Below, piece by piece: positions 16,445 to 24,872 of a stretch of DNA of 64,000 nt; the stretch's first letter is position 1; the number at the start of each line of letters is the position of its first letter. A program made the position numbers and the translations under genes. This DNA comes from Paracoccus methylarcula. Its GTDB lineage: Bacteria > Pseudomonadota > Alphaproteobacteria > Rhodobacterales > Rhodobacteraceae. The DNA is taken from assembly GCF_003007735.2 (NCBI RefSeq), contig NZ_PXNQ02000013.1, positions 1 through 64,000 on the forward strand, written 5' to 3'. The notes under the pieces were generated by a model. That model was given only the letters and a program-made list of their open reading frames with translations, did not search any database and was not told the origin of the DNA.

Positions 16445-17069
16445 TCACCCCCCTTCCATCGGCGCCAGCCCCAGCAGCGCCCGCTTCTCGGCATCACCCA
16501 GGAATGCCGCCTCTCCGATCCGCTTCCATTGCCTGTCCCGCTCCTCGGCCAGGGCCGGGATCGCGTCCGGATCGGGCCGCAGCAGAACCTCCGCCCCCAG
16601 GTGTTCCGACAGGAACCACGCGACCGAGGCCGCCACCCGCGCCGCCAGCGGCAGAACCGTCAGCCGATAGAATGCCCGATGCGCCTCGGCATAATTGGCA
16701 TAGGTCGCATCCCCCGGCATCCCCAGCAGCATCGGCGGCACGCCAAAGGCCAGCGCAATCTCCCGCGCCGCCGCCAGCTTAGTCTGGTGAAACTCCATGT
16801 CCGAGGGGCTGAACCCCATCTGCTTCCAGTCCAGCCCGCCCTCCAGCAGCATCGGGCGCCCGGCATTGCGCGCGCCCTGGTGGTTCATCTCGATCTCGCC
16901 CACCAGCCGGTCATATTGCTCAGGGCTCAGCACCCCCTGCCCATCCGCCCCCTTGTAGACGATCGCCCCCGAGGGCCGGGCGGCATTGTCCAGCAGCGCC
17001 TTGGACCACGCGCTGGCACTGTTATGCACATCCAGCGCCACCGCCGCCGCCTGCATGGGCGACAGACCG
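16445..17069 (-). pseudogene. GTA portal protein (orfg3), C-terminal fragment, inverted
   Basis: About 208 C-terminal residues of a phage HK97-type portal protein survive: GLSPMQAAAVALDVHNSASA, then ARPSGAIVYKG, then the conserved FGVPPMLLGMPGDATYANY and a C-terminal tail ending LLGLAPMEGG. The N-terminal half is absent. Upstream of GLSP on the minus strand the frame runs into antisense of the g14 stub, so the junction is at about 17068-17075. There is no start codon or promoter of its own. Confidence 0.88.
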
Positions 17070-17070
17070 G

Positions 17071-17310
17071 CGGGCGGGAGGTGCTGATGGCGGGGGCGGC
17101 GCGGCATCTGTTGCCGGTCGGGCCGGATGTGGCATTGGCGGCGGGGCAGGTTCTGTTGTTCCGGATGCGTCCGGGCGCGGTGGCCAAGCATCTGGCATCG
17201 CCGCGGGAGAGGAGCGGTTCCTGCATGCCTATAGCGGGCATGGGGTGATCGACAGCCCTCTGAGCCTGCCATGGAGGCAGCGGATCGTGGCGCGGTTCCG
17301 GTTTCCCTGA
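17071..17310 (+). pseudogene. GTA NlpC/P60 peptidase (orfg14), 3' remnant with frameshift
   Basis: The C-terminal part of the GTA cell-wall peptidase: VLMAGAARHLLPVGPDVALA, then GQVLLFRMRPGAVAKHL, then after a one-base loss at about 17194 (catctggcatc, expected catctgggcatc) GEERFLHAYSGHGVIDSPLS and the end RIVARFRFP. The catalytic Cys region at the N-terminus is missing. The fragment joins directly to the inverted portal fragment at its 5' side. Confidence 0.8.
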
Positions 17311-17354
17311 AGGGGGCTTTATCGGGCGGGGGCGGTGCTTCTGGGCGGCCTTTG

Positions 17355-17380
17355 CTGGATATTTTCATGAAGAAGAAGGG
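17355..17380 (+). repeat. Dispersed intergenic element, copy 3
   Basis: Core ctGGATATTTTCATGAAGAAG, 45 bases after the g14 stop and in the same orientation. The hairpin part is degenerate here. Confidence 0.75.
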
Positions 17381-17423
17381 CCTTGCGCTGTTCGCGGGGG
17401 CGGGTTCGGGGAAGGAGGCCGGG

Positions 17424-20400
17424 ATGGCTACTGTCGTGTTGTCCGCGTTGGGTTCCGCGATTGGCGAGAGCGTCGGCGGGACGGTTCTGGGATTGTCGGC
17501 GGCCCAGGTCGGAGCCGCTGCGGGGGCGAGTGCCGGGCGGGCCATAGATCAGCATCTGGTCGGGGCGGGATCAAGGGCGGTGGCGACCGGGCGGATCGAC
17601 CGGCTGCGATTGCAGAGCGCCGGGGAGGGCGTGCCGGTGCCGCGTATCTGGGGGCAGATGCGGGTGCCGGGGCATGTGATCTGGGCCTCACCGCTGGAGG
17701 AGGTCCGGCGGGACGAGGGCGGCGGCAAGGGGGCGGCAAGGCCCCGGACGGCGGGGAGCGGCTATCGCGTCTCGGTGGCGCTGGCGCTGTGCGAGGGGCG
17801 GATCCTTGGCGTCGGGCGGGTCTGGGCCGATGGCGAGGAACTCGCGGCGGCGGATCTGAACATGCGGGTCTATCCGGGCGATGAGGCGCAGATGCCCGAT
17901 CCGGCGATTGCCGCGCATGAGGGGGAGGAGGCGCCGGCCTATCGCGGGCTGGCCTATGTCGTGCTGGAGGACCTGGGCCTGTCGCCCTGGGGCAACCGGG
18001 TACCGCAGCTGAGTTTCGAGGTGACGCGACCGGCACAGGATGGTCGGGGGCTGTCTGCCGATGTCGCTGCCGTTGCGATGATCCCCGGCAGCGGGGAATA
18101 TGCGCTGGCGACGACTCCGGTCACGCAAGACCTGGGGCTGGGGGAGCGGCGCGCGGTTAACGTGAATACGCCGATGGGCGGGACGGATTTCTCGGCCTCG
18201 ATGGATGTGCTGGGGCGGGAATTGCCGAATGTCGGCTCGGTCTCGCTGGTGGTGTCCTGGTTCGGGGATGATCTGCGGATCGGCCACTGTTCGCTGCGCC
18301 CCAAGGTGGAGGACCCTGGGGCCGAGGGGAGCGAGATGCCGTGGCGGGCGGGGGGCGTGACTCGTGCTGACGCTTGGGAGGTGGCGAAACGCGACGGGCG
18401 GCCGGTTTATGACGGGACGCCTGCGGACGCTTCGGTGGTCGAGGCCTTGCGGGCGATTGCGGGATCGGGGCGCAAGGCGAAGTTCTATCCGTTCATCCTG
18501 ATGGAGCAGCTTGCGGGCAACGGGCTGGCCGATCCCTATGGGGGTGCCGAACAGCCGGTCATGCCTTGGCGGGGGCGGATCACGACATCGGTGGCGGCGG
18601 GGCGCGAGGGCTCGCCGGACGGGACCGGGGCGGCGGAGGCCGAGGTGGCGGCGTTTTTCGGACAGGCCGGGCCGGGGGATTTCATCCGCGATGGTGAGCG
18701 GATCGAGTATCGCGGGCCGGAGGAATGGTCCTATCGCCGCTTTGTCCTGCATTACGCGCATCTCTGCGCGCTGGCGGGGGGCGTGGATGCTTTCGTGATC
18801 GGTTCGGAAATGGTTGGGATGACGCGGATCCGCGGGGCCGGGGGCAGCTATCCGGCGGTGACGGAGCTGCGGCGGCTGGCGGCGGATGTGCGGGCCGTGC
18901 TGGGGCCGGAGGTCAATCTGGGTTATGCCGCCGACTGGTCGGAATATTTCGGCCATCATCCGGGCGGGGGCGAGCTGTTCTTTCATCTCGATCCGCTCTG
19001 GGCCGATGCGAATATCGATTTCATCGGCATCGACAATTACATGCCCCTGTCCGACTGGCGCGAGGGCGCGGGGCATCTGGACGCGCATTGGGGGCGGATC
19101 GACAATCCCGCTTATCTGCGCGCCAATATCGAGGGCGGCGAGGGCTATGACTGGTATTACGCCTCGGATGCCGACCGGGACGCGCAGCGGCGCAGCCCGA
19201 TCACCGACGGTGCCCATGACGAGGCCTGGGTCTGGCGCTACAAGGATCTGCGAAGCTGGTGGCAGAACCTGCATTACGACCGGCCGGGCGGGGTGCGATC
19301 GGAAGAGGCGACGGCATGGGTGCCGGGATCGAAGCCGATCTGGTTCACCGAGATCGGCTGCGCGGCGCTGGACAAGGCGACGAACCAGCCCAACAGGTTC
19401 CTGGATGCGATGAGCTCGGAAAGCGCTCTGCCCTGGTATTCCGACGGGCGGCGGGACGATGCCTTGCAGGCGGCTTACGTGCAGGCGGTGATGGGCTATT
19501 GGCGCGATCCGGCGAATAACCCGGTCATGAAGGATGGCGGGCGGATGATCGATATGGCGCGCGCGCATGTCTGGTGCTGGGACGCGCGGCCCTATCCCGC
19601 CTTTCCTGCCCGGCGCGACCTGTGGAGCGATGGTCCGGCATGGGAGCGGGGCCATTGGCTGAACGGGCGGGCGGGGGCGGTGCCGCTGGCCTCGGTCGTG
19701 GGTGATATCTGCCGGGAGGCGGGGGTGAGGGCTTTCGATACCAGCGGCTTGTCGGGTGTCGTGCGCGGCTATCGGCTGGAGGGGCAGGAGACCGGGCGGG
19801 CGGCGCTGCAACCCTTGATGCTGGCCCATGGCTTTGACGCGGTGGAGCGTGACGGGATGCTGCGTTTCGTCATGCGGGATGGCCGGGCCAAGGGCGAGAT
19901 CGGGCCGGATGATCTGGCGCTGGCCGATGGGCTGAGCGGGATCGAGGTCACGCGGGCGCCGGATGCCGAGATGGCGGGACGGCTGCGGCTGAGCCATGTC
20001 GAGGCGGGCGGCGATTACGCGGTCGCGACAGCGGAGGCGATCCTGCCCGGGGACGTCAGGGACAATACCGCCGGGAGCGAGTTCCCGATGCTGCTGACAC
20101 GGGCCGAGGGGCGGGCGATTGCCGAGCGGTGGCTGGCCGAGGCCGAGGTCTCGCGCGACAGGATGCGCCTCGCCCTGCCGCCCTCGCGCGCGGATCTGGG
20201 GCCGGGGGATGTGCTGCGCGTGACGCGCGAGGGCGCAGAGGTGCAGTCATGGCGGATCGACCGGGTGGAGCGGGCCGGGGCGATCAGCGTCGAGGCGGTG
20301 CGGGTCGATCCGGGGGTTTACCGGCCGGCGCGGGCGGTCGAGGAAGAAACCGCGATCCGGCGATATGTGCCGCCGCTGCCGGTCTGGCCGGTCTTCCTGG

Positions 20401-21305
20401 ACCTGCCGCTGATGCGGGGGGACGAGGCGCCGCATGCGCCATATCTTGCGGTATCGGCACATCCCTGGCCGGGATCGGTCGCGGCCTATATGTCGGTCGA
20501 GGAGGACGGCGGGTTCGACCTGAACCTGACGCTGACACGGCGGGCGGTGATGGGGCGGACATTGACGCCTTTGGCGCGTGCCCGGCCGGGGATGATCGAC
20601 CGGGGCGCGCCCTTGCGGCTGCGGATCAAGGGCGACCCGTTGCGCTCGGTCGGGCGGCGGGCGCTTTGGTCCGGGGCCAATCTGCTGGCGATCGGGGATG
20701 GATCGGCGGGGCGTTGGGAATTGCTGCAATTCGCCCGGGCCGAGCCGGTGGGCGACGGGATCTGGGAGATCCGCGAGCGTCTGCGTGGGCAGGCGGGGAC
20801 GGATGGGGTGATGCCTTCTGTCTGGCCTGCCGGGTCCCTGGTGGTGCTGATGGACGGGGCGGTGCGGCAGGTGGCGCTGCCGCCCTCGGCCCGGGGGCAG
20901 GAGCGGTTCTGGCGGATCGGCCCGGCGCTGCGTGCGCCCGATGATGCCAGTTACCGGGGGCTTGTGACCGAGGCGAGGGGGATCGGGCTGCGCCCCTATG
21001 CGCCCTGTCACCTGCGGATCGAGGGGCGGCGGATCAGCTGGATCCGGCGGGCGCGGGTGGATGGCGATGGCTGGGATGGGCCCGACGTGCCCCTAAGCGA
21101 GACGCGGGAGACCTATCTGCTGCGGCTGAGCCGGGGCGGCGAGGTGATCCACCAGGTTCAGGTCCCGGCTCCGGAATACCGGGTGCCCGATGGGGTCTGG
21201 TCGGCGGCACTCGCGGGCGGTGCTTTTACGGTCGCGGTCGCGCAATTGTCGGAACAGTTCGGGGCCGGGCCATTTGTCAGGAGGGAAATCAATGACGGCG
21301 AATGA
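17424..21305 (+). CDS. GTA TIM-barrel-like host-specificity/tail fibre protein (orfg15)
   Basis: A 1293-residue protein, the large last structural gene of Rhodobacter-type GTAs (baseplate/receptor-binding protein with a glycoside-hydrolase-like TIM barrel). ATG 17424 has GAAGGAGG before it. The N-terminus is Ala/Gly-rich with a short hydrophobic stretch. A TIM-barrel region follows in the middle (NLGYAADWSEYFGHHPGGGE, FIGIDNYMPLSDW, WFTEIGCAALDKATNQPNRF). A tail module (VTRAPDAEM, later GDVLRVTREG) is C-terminal. The frame is fully intact over almost 3.9 kb although nearly all upstream virion genes are missing. It overlaps the next gene by 14 bases. Confidence 0.88.
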   Translation: MATVVLSALGSAIGESVGGTVLGLSAAQVGAAAGASAGRAIDQHLVGAGSRAVATGRIDRLRLQSAGEGVPVPRIWGQMRVPGHVIWASPLEEVRRDEGGGKGAARPRTAGSGYRVSVALALCEGRILGVGRVWADGEELAAADLNMRVYPGDEAQMPDPAIAAHEGEEAPAYRGLAYVVLEDLGLSPWGNRVPQLSFEVTRPAQDGRGLSADVAAVAMIPGSGEYALATTPVTQDLGLGERRAVNVNTPMGGTDFSASMDVLGRELPNVGSVSLVVSWFGDDLRIGHCSLRPKVEDPGAEGSEMPWRAGGVTRADAWEVAKRDGRPVYDGTPADASVVEALRAIAGSGRKAKFYPFILMEQLAGNGLADPYGGAEQPVMPWRGRITTSVAAGREGSPDGTGAAEAEVAAFFGQAGPGDFIRDGERIEYRGPEEWSYRRFVLHYAHLCALAGGVDAFVIGSEMVGMTRIRGAGGSYPAVTELRRLAADVRAVLGPEVNLGYAADWSEYFGHHPGGGELFFHLDPLWADANIDFIGIDNYMPLSDWREGAGHLDAHWGRIDNPAYLRANIEGGEGYDWYYASDADRDAQRRSPITDGAHDEAWVWRYKDLRSWWQNLHYDRPGGVRSEEATAWVPGSKPIWFTEIGCAALDKATNQPNRFLDAMSSESALPWYSDGRRDDALQAAYVQAVMGYWRDPANNPVMKDGGRMIDMARAHVWCWDARPYPAFPARRDLWSDGPAWERGHWLNGRAGAVPLASVVGDICREAGVRAFDTSGLSGVVRGYRLEGQETGRAALQPLMLAHGFDAVERDGMLRFVMRDGRAKGEIGPDDLALADGLSGIEVTRAPDAEMAGRLRLSHVEAGGDYAVATAEAILPGDVRDNTAGSEFPMLLTRAEGRAIAERWLAEAEVSRDRMRLALPPSRADLGPGDVLRVTREGAEVQSWRIDRVERAGAISVEAVRVDPGVYRPARAVEEETAIRRYVPPLPVWPVFLDLPLMRGDEAPHAPYLAVSAHPWPGSVAAYMSVEEDGGFDLNLTLTRRAVMGRTLTPLARARPGMIDRGAPLRLRIKGDPLRSVGRRALWSGANLLAIGDGSAGRWELLQFARAEPVGDGIWEIRERLRGQAGTDGVMPSVWPAGSLVVLMDGAVRQVALPPSARGQERFWRIGPALRAPDDASYRGLVTEARGIGLRPYAPCHLRIEGRRISWIRRARVDGDGWDGPDVPLSETRETYLLRLSRGGEVIHQVQVPAPEYRVPDGVWSAALAGGAFTVAVAQLSEQFGAGPFVRREINDGE

Positions 21306-22012
21306 CACGATGCGGCTGGAGATGCCGCTATTGCAACCCGCGCAGGCGCAGAAGCATGTGACGGTGAACGAGGCGCTGATGCGGCTGGACGGGATGGTGA
21401 ACCTGGTGCTGCAAAGCGTTTCGGCCCCTGTGCCGCCGCTGGCGGTGATCGACGGGCAATGCTGGGGCGTGCCCTCGGGGGCCGAGGGCGCATGGGCCGG
21501 GCAGGGGGGCCGGGTCGCCATCGGCTCGAATGGCGGTTGGGTCTTCGTGACGCCATCAGCGGGGATGCGGGGTTTCGTGGCCGACCGGGGCGTGCAGGCG
21601 ATCCATGACGGGGCGGATTGGGTCTTGGGCGCATTGACGCTTGGCGCGCATGGATCGGGGATGCGGGCGGGGATGGCCGAGGCGGAGGTTTCGGTGGGCA
21701 CCGGCACGAGCTTCGAGACCTCGCTGACGATCTGACGGGGTGATGGTGGTGGGCGCGGTGGCGCGGGTGACCGAGACGCTACGCGGGAGCCTGGGCAAAT
21801 GGAGACTGGGAACAGCGGGTGCCGAGGACCGTTTCGGCAGTGGGCTGGGCATCCAGAAAGGGTCCTGGGCGCGCGGGCTGTTGGGAAGTCCGGTCAGTTA
21901 TTACGCGCCCGCGCCGCTGGTCATGACCGCCGAAGGGGGCGCATTCGCAGGAGGGCGGGTGCGGCTGGCGGTGCATTGGTGGGAGTTGCGGCTGCCCGCG
22001 CAGGGCGGTTGA
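21292..22012 (+). pseudogene. DUF2793 family protein, frameshifted
   Basis: The gene that often follows orfg15. The first frame (21292-21735) encodes MTANDTMRLEMPLLQPAQAQ, then KHVTVNEALMRLDGMVNL, typical of the DUF2793 N-terminus. At about 21730 the frame breaks. The C-terminal part continues in the next frame (VMVVGAVARVTETLRG, then FGSGLGIQKGSWARGLLGSP, then YAPAPLVMTAEGG) to a stop at 22012. Restoring the frame needs two added bases or one removed, unlike the single-base losses elsewhere. The downstream part might conceivably be translated from ATG 21740. Confidence 0.75.
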
Positions 22013-22113
22013 TCCGGGCTTTCCGTTCGGGAAAGCGCGACGGCTCGCGCTTTTCCCGGCGGCCGAATTGGTCTAAGACTGGGGTTCACGCAATTGGCGA
22101 GCGAGTCCTTTCG

Positions 22114-22940
22114 ATGAATATGCAACATGGCAGCAAGGCGCCTCTGGATCTGGACCGTGACGCGGTCTGGGCGCAGATTCGCGATGAAGCTTCCCGGGCG
22201 ATTCAGGATGAGCCGCTTCTGGGATCGGTGATTCATTCCGGGCTGCTGCATCACCGCAGCCTTGAGGCCGCGCTGGCCTATCGCTTTTCGCAGAAGCTGG
22301 CCTCGGGCGAGATGAGCGAGCAGATCCTGCGCGAGATCGCGGATGAGGCGCATCGGGTCTCGCCCGAGCTGGGCGATGCGGCGCGGGCCGATCTGCTGGC
22401 GGTCTATGACCGCGATCCGGCGACGCATCGGCTGATCCAGCCGATCCTGTTCTTCAAGGGATACCAGGCATTGCAGGCCTATCGCATGGCGCATTGGCTA
22501 TGGGTCCAGGAGCGGCGTGACCTGGCCTATTTCGTGCAGATGCGCTGCTCGGAATGCTTCGGGGTCGATATTCACCCGGCCGCGCGGATCGGCACCGGGG
22601 TGATGATCGACCACGCCCATTCCATCGTCATCGGCGAAACCGCGACGGTCGGCAATGACGTGTCGATGCTGCATTCGGTGACCCTTGGCGGAACCGGCAA
22701 GGAGGATGGCGACCGCCATCCCAAGGTCGGCGACGGGGTGATGATCGGCGCGGGCGCAAGGTGCTGGGCAATATCCATATCGGTCACCATTCGCGGATCG
22801 CGGCGGGCTCGGTGGTGCTGCACGAGGTTCCCGCCTGCAAGACCGTGGCCGGGGTGCCGGCGCGGGTGATCGGGGATGCGGGCTGTTCGGAGCCCTCGCA
22901 ATCGATGAACCAGTTGCTGGGGATCGAGGATTATCTCTAG
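22114..22940 (+). CDS. cysE: Serine O-acetyltransferase, interrupted by a one-base loss
   Basis: CysE makes O-acetylserine, the first committed step of cysteine synthesis. The N-terminal helical domain is intact, and the left-handed beta-helix starts at IHPAARIGTGVMIDHAHSIV, with SVTLGGTGKEDGDRHPKVGD. At about 22756 one C is missing (gcgggcgcaagg, expected gcgggcgccaagg). The normal ending (VLGNIHIGHHSRIAAGSVVL through VPACKTVAGVPARV to GIEDYL) then follows in another frame to a TAG at 22940. As written, translation ends at 22869 after nonsense residues. Restored length is 275 residues, normal for CysE. I suspect a sequencing indel. In Rhodobacterales cysE commonly flanks the GTA cluster. Confidence 0.88.
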
Positions 22941-23297
22941 CACCGCGATCCGGTGACCGGGTTTGCTGGCGGTCGGGCGGAACCTGCCCGGCGGCGCGGT
23001 ATTGCGGGGCTCTGCCCCGTCGCGCGTGCCGCGCGACTCCCCGGGATATTTGCATGAAGAAGATATGGCCGATTCCGGGGGCGGGCTCGATGCGCGGCGT
23101 TAAGGTTAATGTCTGGAGGCGGGGCGTGGGGAGATGGGCCGCCGAGGGTGCGCTGTTGCGTGGAAGGCGGGATTGTTGCCGGTCTGTGGCCCGGTTGGTT
23201 ATCGGGACGTGCTGAAGACTATTGGAATATCGCCGGGCGCGCGCCCCGGCTAGCCGGGGGCTGGCACGATGGGGTGGCGCGGCCTCCTGCCTGGGCT
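22941..23297. other. Intergenic region between cysE and pyrD
   Basis: Between the convergent cysE and pyrD genes I see dispersed element copy 4 and otherwise GC-rich sequence without a convincing gene. Open frames through it lack start sites and are shadows. Confidence 0.5.
23004..23064 (+). repeat. Dispersed intergenic element, copy 4
   Basis: Hairpin GGGGC-TCT-GCCCC, a second GC stem (cgcgcgtgccgcgcg), then ctccccGGGATATTTGCATGAAGAAG. It lies 64 bases after cysE, same orientation. Its two-hairpin build is the same as in copy 5. Confidence 0.85.
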
Positions 23298-24355
23298 TTA
23301 CAGCCAGTCGCCCGCGCCGCTGCCGGTCAGTTCCGGCAGGCTGATCCGGTCGCGGGCGAGCCGCGTGTCGAGTTCCTCGGCGATCCGGGGGGCGAGCGAG
23401 AAGCCCTGGTAGATCAGCGCGGAATAGAGCTGGATCGCCGAGGCTCCGGCGCGCAGCTTGTCCCATGCCTGTTGCGCCGAGCCGATGCCGCCGGTGCCGA
23501 CCAGGGGGATCTCGCCGCCGGTTTCGCGGTAGAGGCGGGCGAGGATGGCGGTCGAGCGCTGGAACAGGGGGGCGCCGGAGAGGCCGCCGGTTTCGGACCT
23601 GTGCGGATCGGTCAGCCCGTCGCGCGCGAGCGTGGTATTGGTGGCGATGATCGCGTCGATGCGGGCATTGCGGGCGACCGCGGCGATGTCGGACAGCGCG
23701 GCATCGTCGAGATCGGGGGCGATCTTGATGAAGACGGGCACGCGCCGGGGCAGGGCATCGCGGGCAGTCATCACGCCGTCGAGCAGCGCGGCCAGCGCCT
23801 CTGCGCCCTGCAGGTCGCGCAGCTTCTCGGTATTGGGAGAGGAGACGTTGACGGTCAGGAAATCGGCGGAGCCGCCTGCGACACGGGTGACCTCGGCGAA
23901 ATCGGCGGCCCGGTCGGCGCTGTCCTTGTTGGCACCGATATTGAGGCCGACCGGGATTCCCGGTGGGCGTGCCGCGAGGCGGGCGGCGATGGCATCCGCG
24001 CCGTCATTGTTGAAGCCGAAGCGGTTGATGATCGCGCGGTCGGGTGTCAGCCGGAACAGGCGCGGTTTCGGGTTGCCCGGCTGCGGGCGGGGCGTGGCGG
24101 CGCCAAGCTCGACAAAGCCGAAGCCCGCGCGCATCAGCGGGGCGGTGGCGCGGGCGTCTTGTCATAGCCCGCCGCCAGCCCGACCGGGTTGGGCAGGCTC
24201 AGCCCGGCCAGTTCTCTGCGCAGCCTGTCCGAGGTGACGGGCGCGCCGGGAAGGGGGACGAGGCCCATGGCGAGCGCCCGGATCGACAGGTCATGCGCCT
24301 GCTCGGGGTCGAGGCAATGCAGGGCGCGGAGGCCGAGTTTCTCGATCAGGCTCAT
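23298..24355 (-). CDS. pyrD: Dihydroorotate dehydrogenase (quinone), interrupted by a one-base loss
   Basis: A class 2 membrane-associated DHODH of pyrimidine synthesis. The N-terminus ([20 protein letters not shown], then [15 protein letters not shown]) is in one frame. At about 24157 one base is missing (plus strand gcgggcgtcttg, expected gcgggcgttcttg), after which the rest reads [48 protein letters not shown] and [14 protein letters not shown], with C-terminus SGAGDWL. Restored length is 352 residues, normal for PyrD. The gene is core metabolism, so a sequence error is more likely than a real null. It overlaps the DUF952 gene by 4 bases. Confidence 0.88.
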
Positions 24356-24687
24356 TCCAGCGGTCCCGTGTCGTGGCCATCTGCGCCGCGCGTGATCTCG
24401 CGGGTCCAGCGGATGTCGGTCATATCGAGCGGCCGGTAGAGATGCGGGAAGAGATCGCCGCCGCGCGAGGGTTCCCACCGCAGGTCATTGCCGAGGGTTT
24501 GCGCATCGCAGGCCAGCAGGGTGAGGCCGTCCTCATCCGCGAAATGCCTGGCCAGCGTTCCGGGAAGCTGGGCGGCGGTCGAGAAATGCACGAAACCATC
24601 GGCGATATCGACCGGGGCGCCGGCTGTGCGGCCTTGGGACCGCAGCGCGGCCCATTCGGCGGGGCGGAGGATTTTATAGATCAGCAT
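24352..24687 (-). CDS. DUF952 family protein
   Basis: A 111-residue protein of the DUF952 family, which has an ADP-ribosyltransferase-like fold of unknown role. Recognisable parts are [39 protein letters not shown] and the [11 protein letters not shown] ending. Its stop overlaps the pyrD start (ATGA), a pairing common in Rhodobacterales. The start at 24687 matches the family N-terminus. Confidence 0.88.
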   Translation of the reverse strand: MLIYKILRPAEWAALRSQGRTAGAPVDIADGFVHFSTAAQLPGTLARHFADEDGLTLLACDAQTLGNDLRWEPSRGGDLFPHLYRPLDMTDIRWTREITRGADGHDTGPLE

Positions 24688-24872
24688 GGGGGCATTTGCC
24701 GCGCGCGGGGGGGCGGGGTCAAGATGCCGGGCGCGATGGCGGGGCAATTATCCCAAGCGGTTTGTCGTATCCCTGTTACGACCGGAGGCTAGCCCGCATT
24801 CTGGGTTTGACCGCCTGTCGGGCTTGGGTCAATCTGGCCGAGGGTTATCAACAGGGTAGAAGGGAAACTGGG

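Noticed and set aside
16445..17545. A 366-residue minus-strand protein containing the portal fragment
   Set aside because: Only the last 208 residues resemble portal; the N-terminal 158 are antisense of the g14 stub and the g15 upstream region.
17688..19997. A 769-codon minus-strand frame opposite g15
   Set aside because: A shadow of the GC-rich g15 gene; composition is Arg/Pro/His-dominated with no recognisable motif.
14754..22012. An active prophage
   Set aside because: No integrase, repressor, replication or lysis genes; gene types and order are those of a Rhodobacter-type GTA, and the head and tail genes are missing.
21740..22012. An independent 90-residue gene after the DUF2793 gene
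   Set aside because: It reads as the missing C-terminal half of DUF2793; a frameshift is a simpler explanation.
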